Below are positions 57,206 through 64,000 of a DNA stretch of 64,000 nucleotides, in pieces. The notes beneath the pieces are model-generated. The model was not told the DNA's origin, searched no databases, and worked only from the letters and a program-made list of their open reading frames with translations. The translations under genes were made by a program, and so were the position numbers. How positions within the stretch are numbered: the first letter of the stretch is position 1; each line of letters starts with the position of its first letter. The stretch is taken from the NCBI RefSeq assembly GCF_007097395.1, contig NZ_VKDC01000008.1:62001-126000 (forward strand), written 5' to 3'. The DNA is from Fulvivirga sp. M361. GTDB taxonomy: Bacteria; Bacteroidota; Bacteroidia; Cytophagales; Cyclobacteriaceae.

Positions 57206-58944
57206 TTACTGTTAACATGACTCTTCTTCTGGTTTTGAGTTGAAAACTCAACAGGTTCTTTCATACTAATGAACCGGTCGAAATCAAGTAATCGCTCCTG
57301 ATCAAATTGATCAAAAACTATCACTGTTTTCTTTCCTCTTAAGCCGTTAATCAGGTCAGCTATTTGACGCTGGGTAGCTCTGTCTAATCCGTGAAATGGA
57401 CTATCAATGATCAAGACGGGCTTATCAGTTAGCAAGGCACGTGCGTATGCCAGGAGTTTGCGCTGGCCTTTAGAGAGGCCGGCCCCCAGATCTCCTATTC
57501 TACTGTCCAAAGATAGTTTTAAGTTTTCCGGCAAGTGCAATTGTACAGCATCCAGCATATCTTCTGCCAATCTTCTTTTTTCAGCTTTCCGACTATAACT
57601 TATGGCCTGGAAAACGGTTTTCCCTAATAGTGGCCAGTTTTCGGAAACAACAGCCATGGCTTTTCTTATGGACTTCCTGGTTACCGTAGATAAGTCTTGA
57701 CGGTCAATGGTTATTTTACCTGTGCCTGGTAAATATAATCCAGTCAGCAACTTGATCATAGTGGTTTTTCCAACGCCGGCGCTTCCTTGTATCAAAGTAG
57801 TTTGCCCTGGGTGGATTACCTGGTCAATAAGTAATACTGACTTTACAGATCCCGGGTATTGAAAGCTTACACCACTAAAAACTATCCTACCTTCCACCAA
57901 CTTCAACTCTGAAGAAAACGCTTCATCATTTTCAGCCAGATGCAATACTTTTATTAGTTTGTCAAACGATATGTGACCAAGTTCCCAAAATGTGCTGACC
58001 CGCAATAACCTTCTGAACACAGGCATGGAGGTAATAAGCAATAAAATAGCCGTGAGCAATGCACCCGCATCTAATGAAGGTAACCCTGACTGCTGTTGAT
58101 AATATACATAGCATAAGATGGAAAACAAGATAGTATAAAAAAGGCCCGGAGCCACTGCCATAACAACGCTTCTTATCGCATGGTACTTCATACTTGCCCG
58201 GTACACCCGCTCAGACCGTTTTTCATAACGGTTCATCTCAGGAACCGTTCTGTTAAAAGCTTTAATGGAAAGTATACTCCTCAGCGTAATATTAACAAAG
58301 GACAGCAAACCGGATTTGTAATTTCTCTGCGTCAAGCTTTTGCTGTGTAATAACCGGTTCAAAAAGATAATCGTTACTCCTATAAAAGGTAAAGAGATCA
58401 ATAAAATGATCAAAAGGTCTTTATCAAGTAGTGCAAGAGTAAGCAGCACCAGACAAAGCAGAATAACATCTACTGCAAAACCGACGATTCCTTTGGCCAT
58501 ATAGTTTTGAACACTTTTTAAATCTCCGCTATGCCGTAAAAGATATTTTCCGATGCCTTTTTCATCATAAACCGGCATTGGGATATCCAGCTGGGCTTTG
58601 AAAAGCATTTTCCGTATATCCATCAACAGCTTTTCTCCCATACCGGCTACCTGATAACGCTGGGCAAAATCAAAGATGACTTTAAGCATTACCAGAACAA
58701 TAAAAAAGGTTAAAAAATGAGGTACCGTATCCCAAAAGACCGAAGGCAAAAAATCGAGCATTTTTGATCGTTGTGCATTCAACCCAAAAACAAGGTTATA
58801 GAACTTCCCTATACTCACGGGAATAACGATCGAAAAGACATTTGATAATAAGCTCACCACCACGGTAATCGCAGTAGTAAGCTTATTACTTTTAAAATAA
58901 TCAAACAGTATGTCTTTTTTAGTCACCATTTCAAGCCACTTCAC
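57202..58944 (-). CDS. ABC exporter half-transporter with degenerate ATPase site
   Basis: 580 residues: six-span membrane domain (about 20-310) and nucleotide-binding domain (about 345-560). Walker A is intact (QGSAGVGKTTMIKLL, Lys393), as are the signature (GLSKGQRKLLAYARALL) and the Walker B Asp514. However, the catalytic Glu position reads LIIDSPFHGLD (Ser515), the Q-loop reads AVVSENWPLL (Glu435 for Gln) and the H-loop reads IVFDQFDQE (Asp545 for His). As a homodimer it would bind ATP but have lost normal hydrolysis residues. No peptidase domain. It overlaps the P-loop gene upstream by 14 bp, so the two are coupled. It may be a regulated or slow exporter in the 57-63 kb cluster. Confidence 0.85.
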   Translation of the reverse strand: MKWLEMVTKKDILFDYFKSNKLTTAITVVVSLLSNVFSIVIPVSIGKFYNLVFGLNAQRSKMLDFLPSVFWDTVPHFLTFFIVLVMLKVIFDFAQRYQVAGMGEKLLMDIRKMLFKAQLDIPMPVYDEKGIGKYLLRHSGDLKSVQNYMAKGIVGFAVDVILLCLVLLTLALLDKDLLIILLISLPFIGVTIIFLNRLLHSKSLTQRNYKSGLLSFVNITLRSILSIKAFNRTVPEMNRYEKRSERVYRASMKYHAIRSVVMAVAPGLFYTILFSILCYVYYQQQSGLPSLDAGALLTAILLLITSMPVFRRLLRVSTFWELGHISFDKLIKVLHLAENDEAFSSELKLVEGRIVFSGVSFQYPGSVKSVLLIDQVIHPGQTTLIQGSAGVGKTTMIKLLTGLYLPGTGKITIDRQDLSTVTRKSIRKAMAVVSENWPLLGKTVFQAISYSRKAEKRRLAEDMLDAVQLHLPENLKLSLDSRIGDLGAGLSKGQRKLLAYARALLTDKPVLIIDSPFHGLDRATQRQIADLINGLRGKKTVIVFDQFDQERLLDFDRFISMKEPVEFSTQNQKKSHVNSN

Positions 58945-60013
58945 GTGCTCTTTTTTTGAATTGTGCCATATCAGGTGCCATTGTTGTCCGTATATGGGTA
59001 TTAATAAAATAGTTTTCTACATCAGCAGAAGCCAAATGAGCTAAATTCAATACTGGAAGCTTAAGGTTACGATTTGCTTCGTCAACCAGTAACGGCCGCG
59101 TGTTGATCATACCGCTGATCGCGAAAGGCTTTATTTTCTTACTATGCAGCGTCTCCACCCCTTGCATTGCACTAAGACTGTCCCCGCTTGAGAATAAAAC
59201 ATGATCTACTGTAGACATGAAAGCTTCATGGCTGATCAACATCTCTGTTTCACGCTGTAACAAACCATCCGCTATTTCGATCACCACGTAATCCGGATTG
59301 ATCTCCTCCACTTTATCCAACAACGCTTCATAAAGGTCTAATAATGAATCGGTCGGGCAAAGGTAGGTAGATGGAAAGCCAAAGTCTGAAAAATCTATGG
59401 CCATATCAGCGCCACAGTCATACGCCAGTACTTTATCTTTATTAAAAACCGTACCCGTAAGTTTTATAAATGCTACTTTATTTCCGGCAGCCTTAAGCCC
59501 ACGACATAGGTAAGCTGCTGACGTAGTTTTTCCGCTATCCATACTGGCTCCTACGGAAAGGATGGTTTTGTAAGGTCGCTTTTTATCGGCATCAAATACT
59601 GCTGAAATACTTTTTTCATTTATGGTATTGATAACTTCTCCCTGCTTATCAGTAGCATAACCAATCAATTTCAGCTTAGTAGGGCCAAGTAATTCCAATT
59701 TATAGTACATGGAGGTAACAACACCTACTACACCACCTTTACCCATAAAATCATATTCTTCCTGAAATGTTGTCGGCACGTATCCTTCAAATTGGTTGCT
59801 GGCGTAACGATTTCCGAACACTGCCATTATTCTATCTCCCTCAAAAATGTAACGGTTTCTCCCGTCACTATCCTGCAACGTACTTAGACTACCTAATTGA
59901 AGCACCTCAAAAATAGCTACATCTCCAGCCATAGGTATATAACTTTTTGTGATGACAGTGTTCAATTTGTAATCGGTAACGCCTTTGCAACTCATTGGTT
60001 TTTTGATATTCAT
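58931..60013 (-). CDS. P-loop protein, DUF1611/MobB-like C-terminal domain
   Basis: 360 residues, no signal. Residues about 1-145 are a beta-rich N-terminal domain (YIPMAGDVAIFEVLQLGSLS, FEGDRIMAVFGNRYASNQFE). From 148 comes a Walker A P-loop ILSVGASMDSGKTTSAAYLC (Lys162), VAFIKLTGTVFNKDKVLAYD, PDYVVIEIADGLLQRETEML and ISGMINTRPLLVDEAN. The second part resembles the DUF1611/MobB-type nucleotide-binding fold, so an ATP- or GTP-dependent step on a small molecule or cofactor is likely. The overlap with the ABC gene suggests they act together. Family assignment is moderate; function unknown. Confidence 0.7.
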   Translation of the reverse strand: MNIKKPMSCKGVTDYKLNTVITKSYIPMAGDVAIFEVLQLGSLSTLQDSDGRNRYIFEGDRIMAVFGNRYASNQFEGYVPTTFQEEYDFMGKGGVVGVVTSMYYKLELLGPTKLKLIGYATDKQGEVINTINEKSISAVFDADKKRPYKTILSVGASMDSGKTTSAAYLCRGLKAAGNKVAFIKLTGTVFNKDKVLAYDCGADMAIDFSDFGFPSTYLCPTDSLLDLYEALLDKVEEINPDYVVIEIADGLLQRETEMLISHEAFMSTVDHVLFSSGDSLSAMQGVETLHSKKIKPFAISGMINTRPLLVDEANRNLKLPVLNLAHLASADVENYFINTHIRTTMAPDMAQFKKRAREVA

Positions 60014-60097
60014 ACTATTGGTTTTTAAAATCTTATTAAACTTTCTGAGCCAACTGACAATCGTTCAATTAAAGGTTGATTATTGATCTCTTCATTG

Positions 60098-60889
60098 TTA
60101 TTTTTTCACTTTGAACCGGTATGATACACTTAGTATCATAGCAGAAAAGTTGCTAAATCTTCTTCTTATCCGCCCGTTACGCGGGTCTTCTACATTGATC
60201 CTACGATACTTGTTACCTAAATTAAATTCCGTTTGTCGCATAAAACGCAGGTTAACATTGGTCCTTTTAATAGGTCTGAGGGTTACTCCGAGTGTAAGTC
60301 TATGCGCGTGAAGACCTCTGGGCGATTGACGTATTACACGCTCTCCCTGCTCATCACGATACCAAAGTGGTCGCCCGGACAAATAATAATGGAATTCGTT
60401 GGTGATATAAGGTCTGGCCCTTAAAGGTAGCCTCCAGTTCCTTCGATGTATCCGAAAGGCATAGCGCAGGCGATATTCGAATTTGCTCCTTTCGGGAGAG
60501 TGCCACTCTGCACGGAAATAATTCATCAGCCTGATCTTTCCAAAATTTCGAGCCACATGTATACGCGCCGTAAGCCTGTTCCTTGCATCGTCGTTTGCAT
60601 TTTGCACACTACCTGATCTTTGGTAACCCAAGCCCAGACATACTTTGCTATTGAGCCTATATTGTACATTAAGACTATTTTGTATTGTACCTAACTCTGT
60701 GGGATTTCTTCTAAATAAGAAAAGCTGGCCCACTGATACTCTCCACTCTTTAGTGATCCTGGCCTGCGCACTGTGTCCATACCAAAACCTCACCCCGTCC
60801 TGGGCAACTGCCGATTGAATGGTTGAAAAAACTAAGAGCAATAACATTAGTAACAATAAATTAATATTCAATTTGATTTTATCAATCAT
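60098..60889 (-). CDS. DUF2490 outer-membrane beta-barrel protein
   Basis: 263 residues with a signal (NLLLLMLLLLVFSTIQSAVA) and then alternating beta strands: VRFWYGHSAQARITKEWRVS, LGTIQNSLNVQYRLNSKVCL, LMNYFRAEWHSPERSKFEYR and the terminal FSAMILSVSYRFKVKK with aromatic/basic end. The pattern matches DUF2490. Likely an outer-membrane barrel of unknown substrate, 84 bp downstream of nothing on its own strand but upstream of the P-loop gene (84 bp), so part of the same unit. Confidence 0.8.
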   Translation of the reverse strand: MIDKIKLNINLLLLMLLLLVFSTIQSAVAQDGVRFWYGHSAQARITKEWRVSVGQLFLFRRNPTELGTIQNSLNVQYRLNSKVCLGLGYQRSGSVQNANDDARNRLTARIHVARNFGKIRLMNYFRAEWHSPERSKFEYRLRYAFRIHRRNWRLPLRARPYITNEFHYYLSGRPLWYRDEQGERVIRQSPRGLHAHRLTLGVTLRPIKRTNVNLRFMRQTEFNLGNKYRRINVEDPRNGRIRRRFSNFSAMILSVSYRFKVKK

Positions 60890-61177
60890 ATTATCATTAT
60901 TTATAATTATTTATTAATTAGTCGAATCAATCTGGTATGATGTAATCCTTTTTATTAAAAAAATCCGACCTTTTTTGCTATAAAGCCTGGTCACGGTATA
61001 CACAGGCCTTCGCTACTAATGACAGAATAGTATTTGTGATAATTATTGGCATGAATGGTGTTAAAAAGTAATAGTCCCCGGAGCAGCAGAAGCCGGTATC
61101 TACACCTCTTCCTGCATTACCGAATAGCTTTCTTCACTGACCTTCCCACGCTACCCGGAAACTATCTCCACCATTTA

Positions 61178-62503
61178 TTATAAAAATTTTGCTTTCATAC
61201 GAGCATCGGGTATTTCACAGGTGTCTTTTATACCAAACCATTGATAACGATGCTTCGCGAATACCCTGTAAGCTGCATCCCTGAAAGGTTTTGGCAACCC
61301 TATCAATGGATATAACCAGTACCAGGGCCCTTTGAGCTGCCGGGCTATCCGCAATACAGCACTGCTTTTGGTAAATACCTTTGAATCTTCTATCAACACT
61401 ATGGTCGAATTGTCACTTGGTGCGTGATACTGATTCAATAATTTTTGTCCTTCTAAGGACTGGATGGATGCAAACTGAAAGTGATTCTTGTTATCATTTT
61501 TTATAACAAACCGGACTGTGCTGTCACAAAAGTTACACACGCCATCAAAAAGCACTATGGCTGGCCGGACAGGCTCACTAGCATCAATCGTTGTACGATC
61601 AGAGTTACTTCTAAATATGTTTTTCAAAGGAGTTATGCTCTTTTCCACGTCAAAAAATGAAAGAAATATTAGTCCGCTTTGTTGATATCTAAAGCTTATA
61701 CCCATGATAAAGAATATACCCCAATGCATACTCCATGTTAGAAAAGCCCATATCATACCTGCCCTTTTATTAAATAAAACCAGCGGGGCTCCCAGCTCAA
61801 TAATAAAAGTACCGATACCCAGTATCAGAAATAACCCGGTATTGGGATATATCCATTCAAAAAGTGGCGAGGTGGTCTCACCAAAGATCTCCTTTCGAAT
61901 GGCATCCACCGCTACCTGGGAACGCATAGCATCTCCACTGACCCAGTCCCAGGCCAGTTCTCCAAACAATTTGGCCAGACCAGACAGAAAATAAGTAACA
62001 ACGGTCCCTGCGCAAATCAATTTTATAGGCCAGCCATAACGCCAGTGTGGTTGAACTTTCTTCTTTTTTGACATTGCATCCAGTGAGAGTGAATCTGCTG
62101 CCGAAACCAACCCGATGATAAATACATGTAATACAAGTGCTATACGGCTATGATAGATCATGGTCCAGGAGTTCCTGTAGCTCAGTATGAATAGCAAAAA
62201 GAGGGCAAACAACGGCCCCGTCCACTTGTACTTCCAGCCCAACGTGTAAGAAATACAAAGTCCGACGCCAACAGCTAATATCAAGGTAAACACAGCCGGG
62301 GGTAATGGTTCGCTGAATATATTCGCCAGGCCTACCGGTTCAAACATAGAAAGATCTGAACGGGATATTTTTTTCATCATGTCGAACCTGGTCAAAAGAT
62401 ACCATAAGGAGAAGCCTCCGGTACTGATCCTTAAAATTGCCAATCGGTTAGCAGGGGCCGGGTCGAACCAGAATTTTTCGATTTTCAATAGTAAGTCTTT
62501 CAT
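61178..62503 (-). CDS. HTTM-DCC fusion (gamma-carboxylase-like membrane protein with thiol-disulfide domain)
   Basis: 441 residues. Residues about 10-290 form an HTTM (horizontally transferred transmembrane) domain with several spans: NRLAILRISTGGFSLWYLLT, SYRNSWTMIYHSRIALVLHV, VVTYFLSGLAKLFG and LTWSMHWGIFFIMGISFRYQ. Residues about 315-440 are a DCC (DUF393) domain with VLFDGVCNFCDSTVRFVIKN, giving a CxxC pair (Cys323, Cys326). HTTM proteins include SdpB-like peptide-maturation factors and vitamin-K-type carboxylases; the DCC module is thioredoxin-related. Its ATG overlaps the upstream 153-residue membrane protein by 4 bp, so the pair is coupled. Confidence 0.88.
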   Translation of the reverse strand: MKDLLLKIEKFWFDPAPANRLAILRISTGGFSLWYLLTRFDMMKKISRSDLSMFEPVGLANIFSEPLPPAVFTLILAVGVGLCISYTLGWKYKWTGPLFALFLLFILSYRNSWTMIYHSRIALVLHVFIIGLVSAADSLSLDAMSKKKKVQPHWRYGWPIKLICAGTVVTYFLSGLAKLFGELAWDWVSGDAMRSQVAVDAIRKEIFGETTSPLFEWIYPNTGLFLILGIGTFIIELGAPLVLFNKRAGMIWAFLTWSMHWGIFFIMGISFRYQQSGLIFLSFFDVEKSITPLKNIFRSNSDRTTIDASEPVRPAIVLFDGVCNFCDSTVRFVIKNDNKNHFQFASIQSLEGQKLLNQYHAPSDNSTIVLIEDSKVFTKSSAVLRIARQLKGPWYWLYPLIGLPKPFRDAAYRVFAKHRYQWFGIKDTCEIPDARMKAKFL

Positions 62504-62961
62504 TTTCTTTCGATGTTTTGACGGCTATAAACTTTTTCTTTAAGTGGCTCCTTTTTCTTTGTCAGAAAATAATCCTCAAGATGATAGCGCCCCTTTACCA
62601 TTTCCACTTGTACAATCTGCGTCAGCGGCTCTCGTTTTGAACGTGCCAGACGTTTTGCTACTTCCATGGTCAGATCGTCATGTTTGCCGGTTTTTGCACT
62701 TTTTCTTACTTGCCTGCGTACTTGATTAAAGCCTCCTGTACCCAGGTATTTGTAAGGAATAGTGTGCCGGTTTCCGGTAGCATCATAACCTACAAAGTAG
62801 GTAAAAGAGTAAGTAGGTTTTCTTTTATGAGAAAACATAGGGTAATAGGACAGGGGGAACTCGTCCTTTGGTTTTTCCTGCCAGTTTTCCCGGACAGGCC
62901 AGAAAAGGGCAAGGGTCACCGCCAAGCTAAAGACAACTGCTAATGGTTTTTTTTCAATCAT
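62500..62961 (-). CDS. Membrane-anchored partner of the HTTM protein (SdpA-like in layout)
   Basis: 153 residues with one N-terminal membrane segment (PLAVVFSLAVTLALFWPV), a FPLSYYPMFSHKRKPTYSFT stretch and a basic C-terminal half. The 'F-P-x-x-Y-P-M-F-S' string is typical of small proteins encoded next to HTTM genes. It has the size and topology of SdpA, the partner of SdpB (HTTM) in the Bacillus SDP toxin system, but sequence identity is not claimed. Translationally coupled to the HTTM-DCC gene. Confidence 0.7.
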   Translation of the reverse strand: MIEKKPLAVVFSLAVTLALFWPVRENWQEKPKDEFPLSYYPMFSHKRKPTYSFTYFVGYDATGNRHTIPYKYLGTGGFNQVRRQVRKSAKTGKHDDLTMEVAKRLARSKREPLTQIVQVEMVKGRYHLEDYFLTKKKEPLKEKVYSRQNIERK

Positions 62962-63029
62962 AATAATTGAGTATATATTTAGTTTAATGGTTCTACTTGT
63001 TAAATAAGTAGTATTACTATTAAGTCGAT

Positions 63030-63125
63030 TCAGAGAGTAGACTTGTAACCTTGTTCGGCTATTTTTTTAAAAAAAACAGAAGCTTTAAATGGAGCACGAA
63101 CTGCACTGATTAACAGCAAGTTCAT
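63030..63125 (-). CDS. Candidate 31-residue peptide
   Basis: ATG at 63123-63125, TGA at 63030-63032. The peptide starts hydrophobic (MNLLLISAVRAPFKASVFFK) and ends KIAEQGYKSTL. It sits 68 bp upstream of the HTTM-partner gene on the same strand, in a gap of about 278 bp. No Shine-Dalgarno site is obvious. It could be a small toxin or signalling precursor or pure chance; frames this size occur often. Confidence 0.25.
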   Translation of the reverse strand: MNLLLISAVRAPFKASVFFKKIAEQGYKSTL

Positions 63126-63239
63126 GTTAGGCGCTGTGATATTAATCCAGGAGACTCTGCGCCAGAATAAGTAATAAGGTAAGACAACAACAGATCATAG
63201 GAGTAGTATAGTTACATTATGGGAAAATGTATTATGTGT

Positions 63240-64000
63240 TCAGTTTTTCAACTTAAGCATTTTCAAATCAAGCATATCCTCACTGGAAACATTGCAGCGA
63301 TATATATGTGAAGGATTATTTTTAATGGCTTTAAACAATACCAATGCTTCATCAATATTCCTGTTATTCAAATAAGCCAGGGCCAGGTAGTAATCAGATT
63401 CCTGCTCAAAATCCTGTGTCCCGTTACGCTTATTTTCCTTTTTTAGTTCATTGAAAGTTTTCACGGCCTGATCATATTCAGCCTCTTTGAGGAAAGAAAC
63501 GCCTGTAAGAAAGTAGTCCCGCGACGTTTTATTATCTAACTGCTGAAAATAAGCCATGACATCTGCATATCTCCCGCTGATATAAAGTGAATCCAGGTGC
63601 GCATATTCCACATCAGAAGACCGGGTGATGGGTAAGTTGTATTCCGTATATAGCTGGCTGTATATGTCTGAAGAATTTACCATGGAAAAACGAACGACAC
63701 TATAACACACCATAAGCGCCAGCAATCCCGCTGCTATTCTCATGCCCCAGGTAGTTAAACTGACCGTTTTTATTTTGTGGTAAGGCTGATCCTGGTTTAA
63801 AAACCTATGGTTAGCCATTTTAACTTCTTCACGGATAGACGATCTTGTAGTAACTTCCACAGACATCTTAAAAAGATCAAATTCATTTTGAAGGTCCGGG
63901 TTCTCATTCAGCTCTGCTTCCAGCAGTTGCTGCTCACCTGGCTCCATATTGCCTTTCAGAAGGCTATCAAATCTTTCATAATAGGTTAAGGCTTTGTTAT
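63240..64000 (-). CDS. TPR-containing membrane protein, C-terminal part (cut by window edge)
   Basis: The frame remains open from 63947 to base 64000 (reading YYERFDSLLKGN before the internal Met), so the true start lies outside the window; 253 residues are visible. A cytoplasmic part resembling anti-sigma-type starts ('LLKGNMEPGEQQLLEAELNE') leads to one membrane span (GMRIAAGLLALMVCYSVVRF). A periplasmic region follows with two to three TPRs (SLYISGRYADVMAYFQQLDN, DYFLTGVSFLKEAEYDQAVK, DYYLALAYLNNRNIDEALVL). It may be an anti-sigma-like or scaffold protein; it could lead the 57-63 kb cluster. Family not firmly known. Confidence 0.75.
   Translation of the reverse strand, partial: NKALTYYERFDSLLKGNMEPGEQQLLEAELNENPDLQNEFDLFKMSVEVTTRSSIREEVKMANHRFLNQDQPYHKIKTVSLTTWGMRIAAGLLALMVCYSVVRFSMVNSSDIYSQLYTEYNLPITRSSDVEYAHLDSLYISGRYADVMAYFQQLDNKTSRDYFLTGVSFLKEAEYDQAVKTFNELKKENKRNGTQDFEQESDYYLALAYLNNRNIDEALVLFKAIKNNPSHIYRCNVSSEDMLDLKMLKLKN

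Noticed and set aside
61020-61130. 24-codon minus-strand frame (MPIIITNTILSLVAK...) in the gap upstream of the DUF2490 gene as a precursor peptide
   Set aside because: No conservation evidence, no leader or core pattern, common by chance at this length.

Overview
The window is chromosomal DNA of a Bacteroidota bacterium, most likely a free-living Cytophagia/Cytophagales-type saprophyte. The signs are paired SusC/SusD genes, a protein with a C-terminal type IX secretion (T9SS) sorting domain, many short-lipobox lipoproteins, a GldM-N-like protein, TAnnTTTG-type promoter boxes and weak Shine-Dalgarno sequences. I saw no tRNA, rRNA, CRISPR array or intact insertion sequence.

Left third (1-20 kb): a polysaccharide utilisation locus (PUL). 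Read on the minus strand from about 14.8 kb it encodes SusC-SusD, a second SusC-SusD, a DUF5013-like surface lipoprotein, a GH16 endo-glucanase-type lipoprotein, a GH43-like protein with two F5/8C modules and a T9SS tail, and a second GH16-like lipoprotein cut by the window edge. A GH5-like lipoprotein is divergent from the first SusC. A GH2 beta-galactosidase-type enzyme lies beyond it. The enzyme set points to a beta-linked glucan or galactan carrying side chains; the substrate is inference. No SusR, hybrid two-component or sigma/anti-sigma regulator lies next to the PUL in this window.

20-31 kb: two small helical/TPR proteins, then single carbohydrate genes separated by long, decayed intergenic DNA: GH92 alpha-mannosidase type, DUF4272, ChbG/HpnK deacetylase, GH43 xylosidase/arabinosidase type and an OmpA-domain protein. 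The spacers carry at least two families of imperfect dispersed repeats and what look like broken reading frames.

31-48 kb: mostly housekeeping and small regulatory genes. These include DPP III (M49), a divergent Lrp/VOC pair, a GldM-N-like lipoprotein, a TnsA-like nuclease directly behind a secreted ComEC-type metallo-beta-lactamase, an ECF sigma factor with an anti-sigma/YCII fusion followed by a DUF6265/VOC/VOC/DUF1801 run, an AraC regulator, two possible metal-related small proteins and a dienelactone hydrolase.

48-57 kb: ArsR/YjjG pair, pruA, a receiver-like protein lacking the phosphorylation residues, DUF2461, a poly-Asp lipoprotein, and a TPR-CHAT putative protease preceded by a perfect 16-bp hairpin that ends one base before its start codon.

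57-64 kb (minus strand): an unusual cluster of TPR membrane protein (cut by the edge), a 31-codon candidate peptide, a small membrane-anchored protein overlapping an HTTM-DCC fusion, a DUF2490 barrel, a P-loop protein and an ABC exporter whose Q-loop, catalytic Glu and H-loop residues are all replaced. This cluster is the best candidate for an undescribed system.
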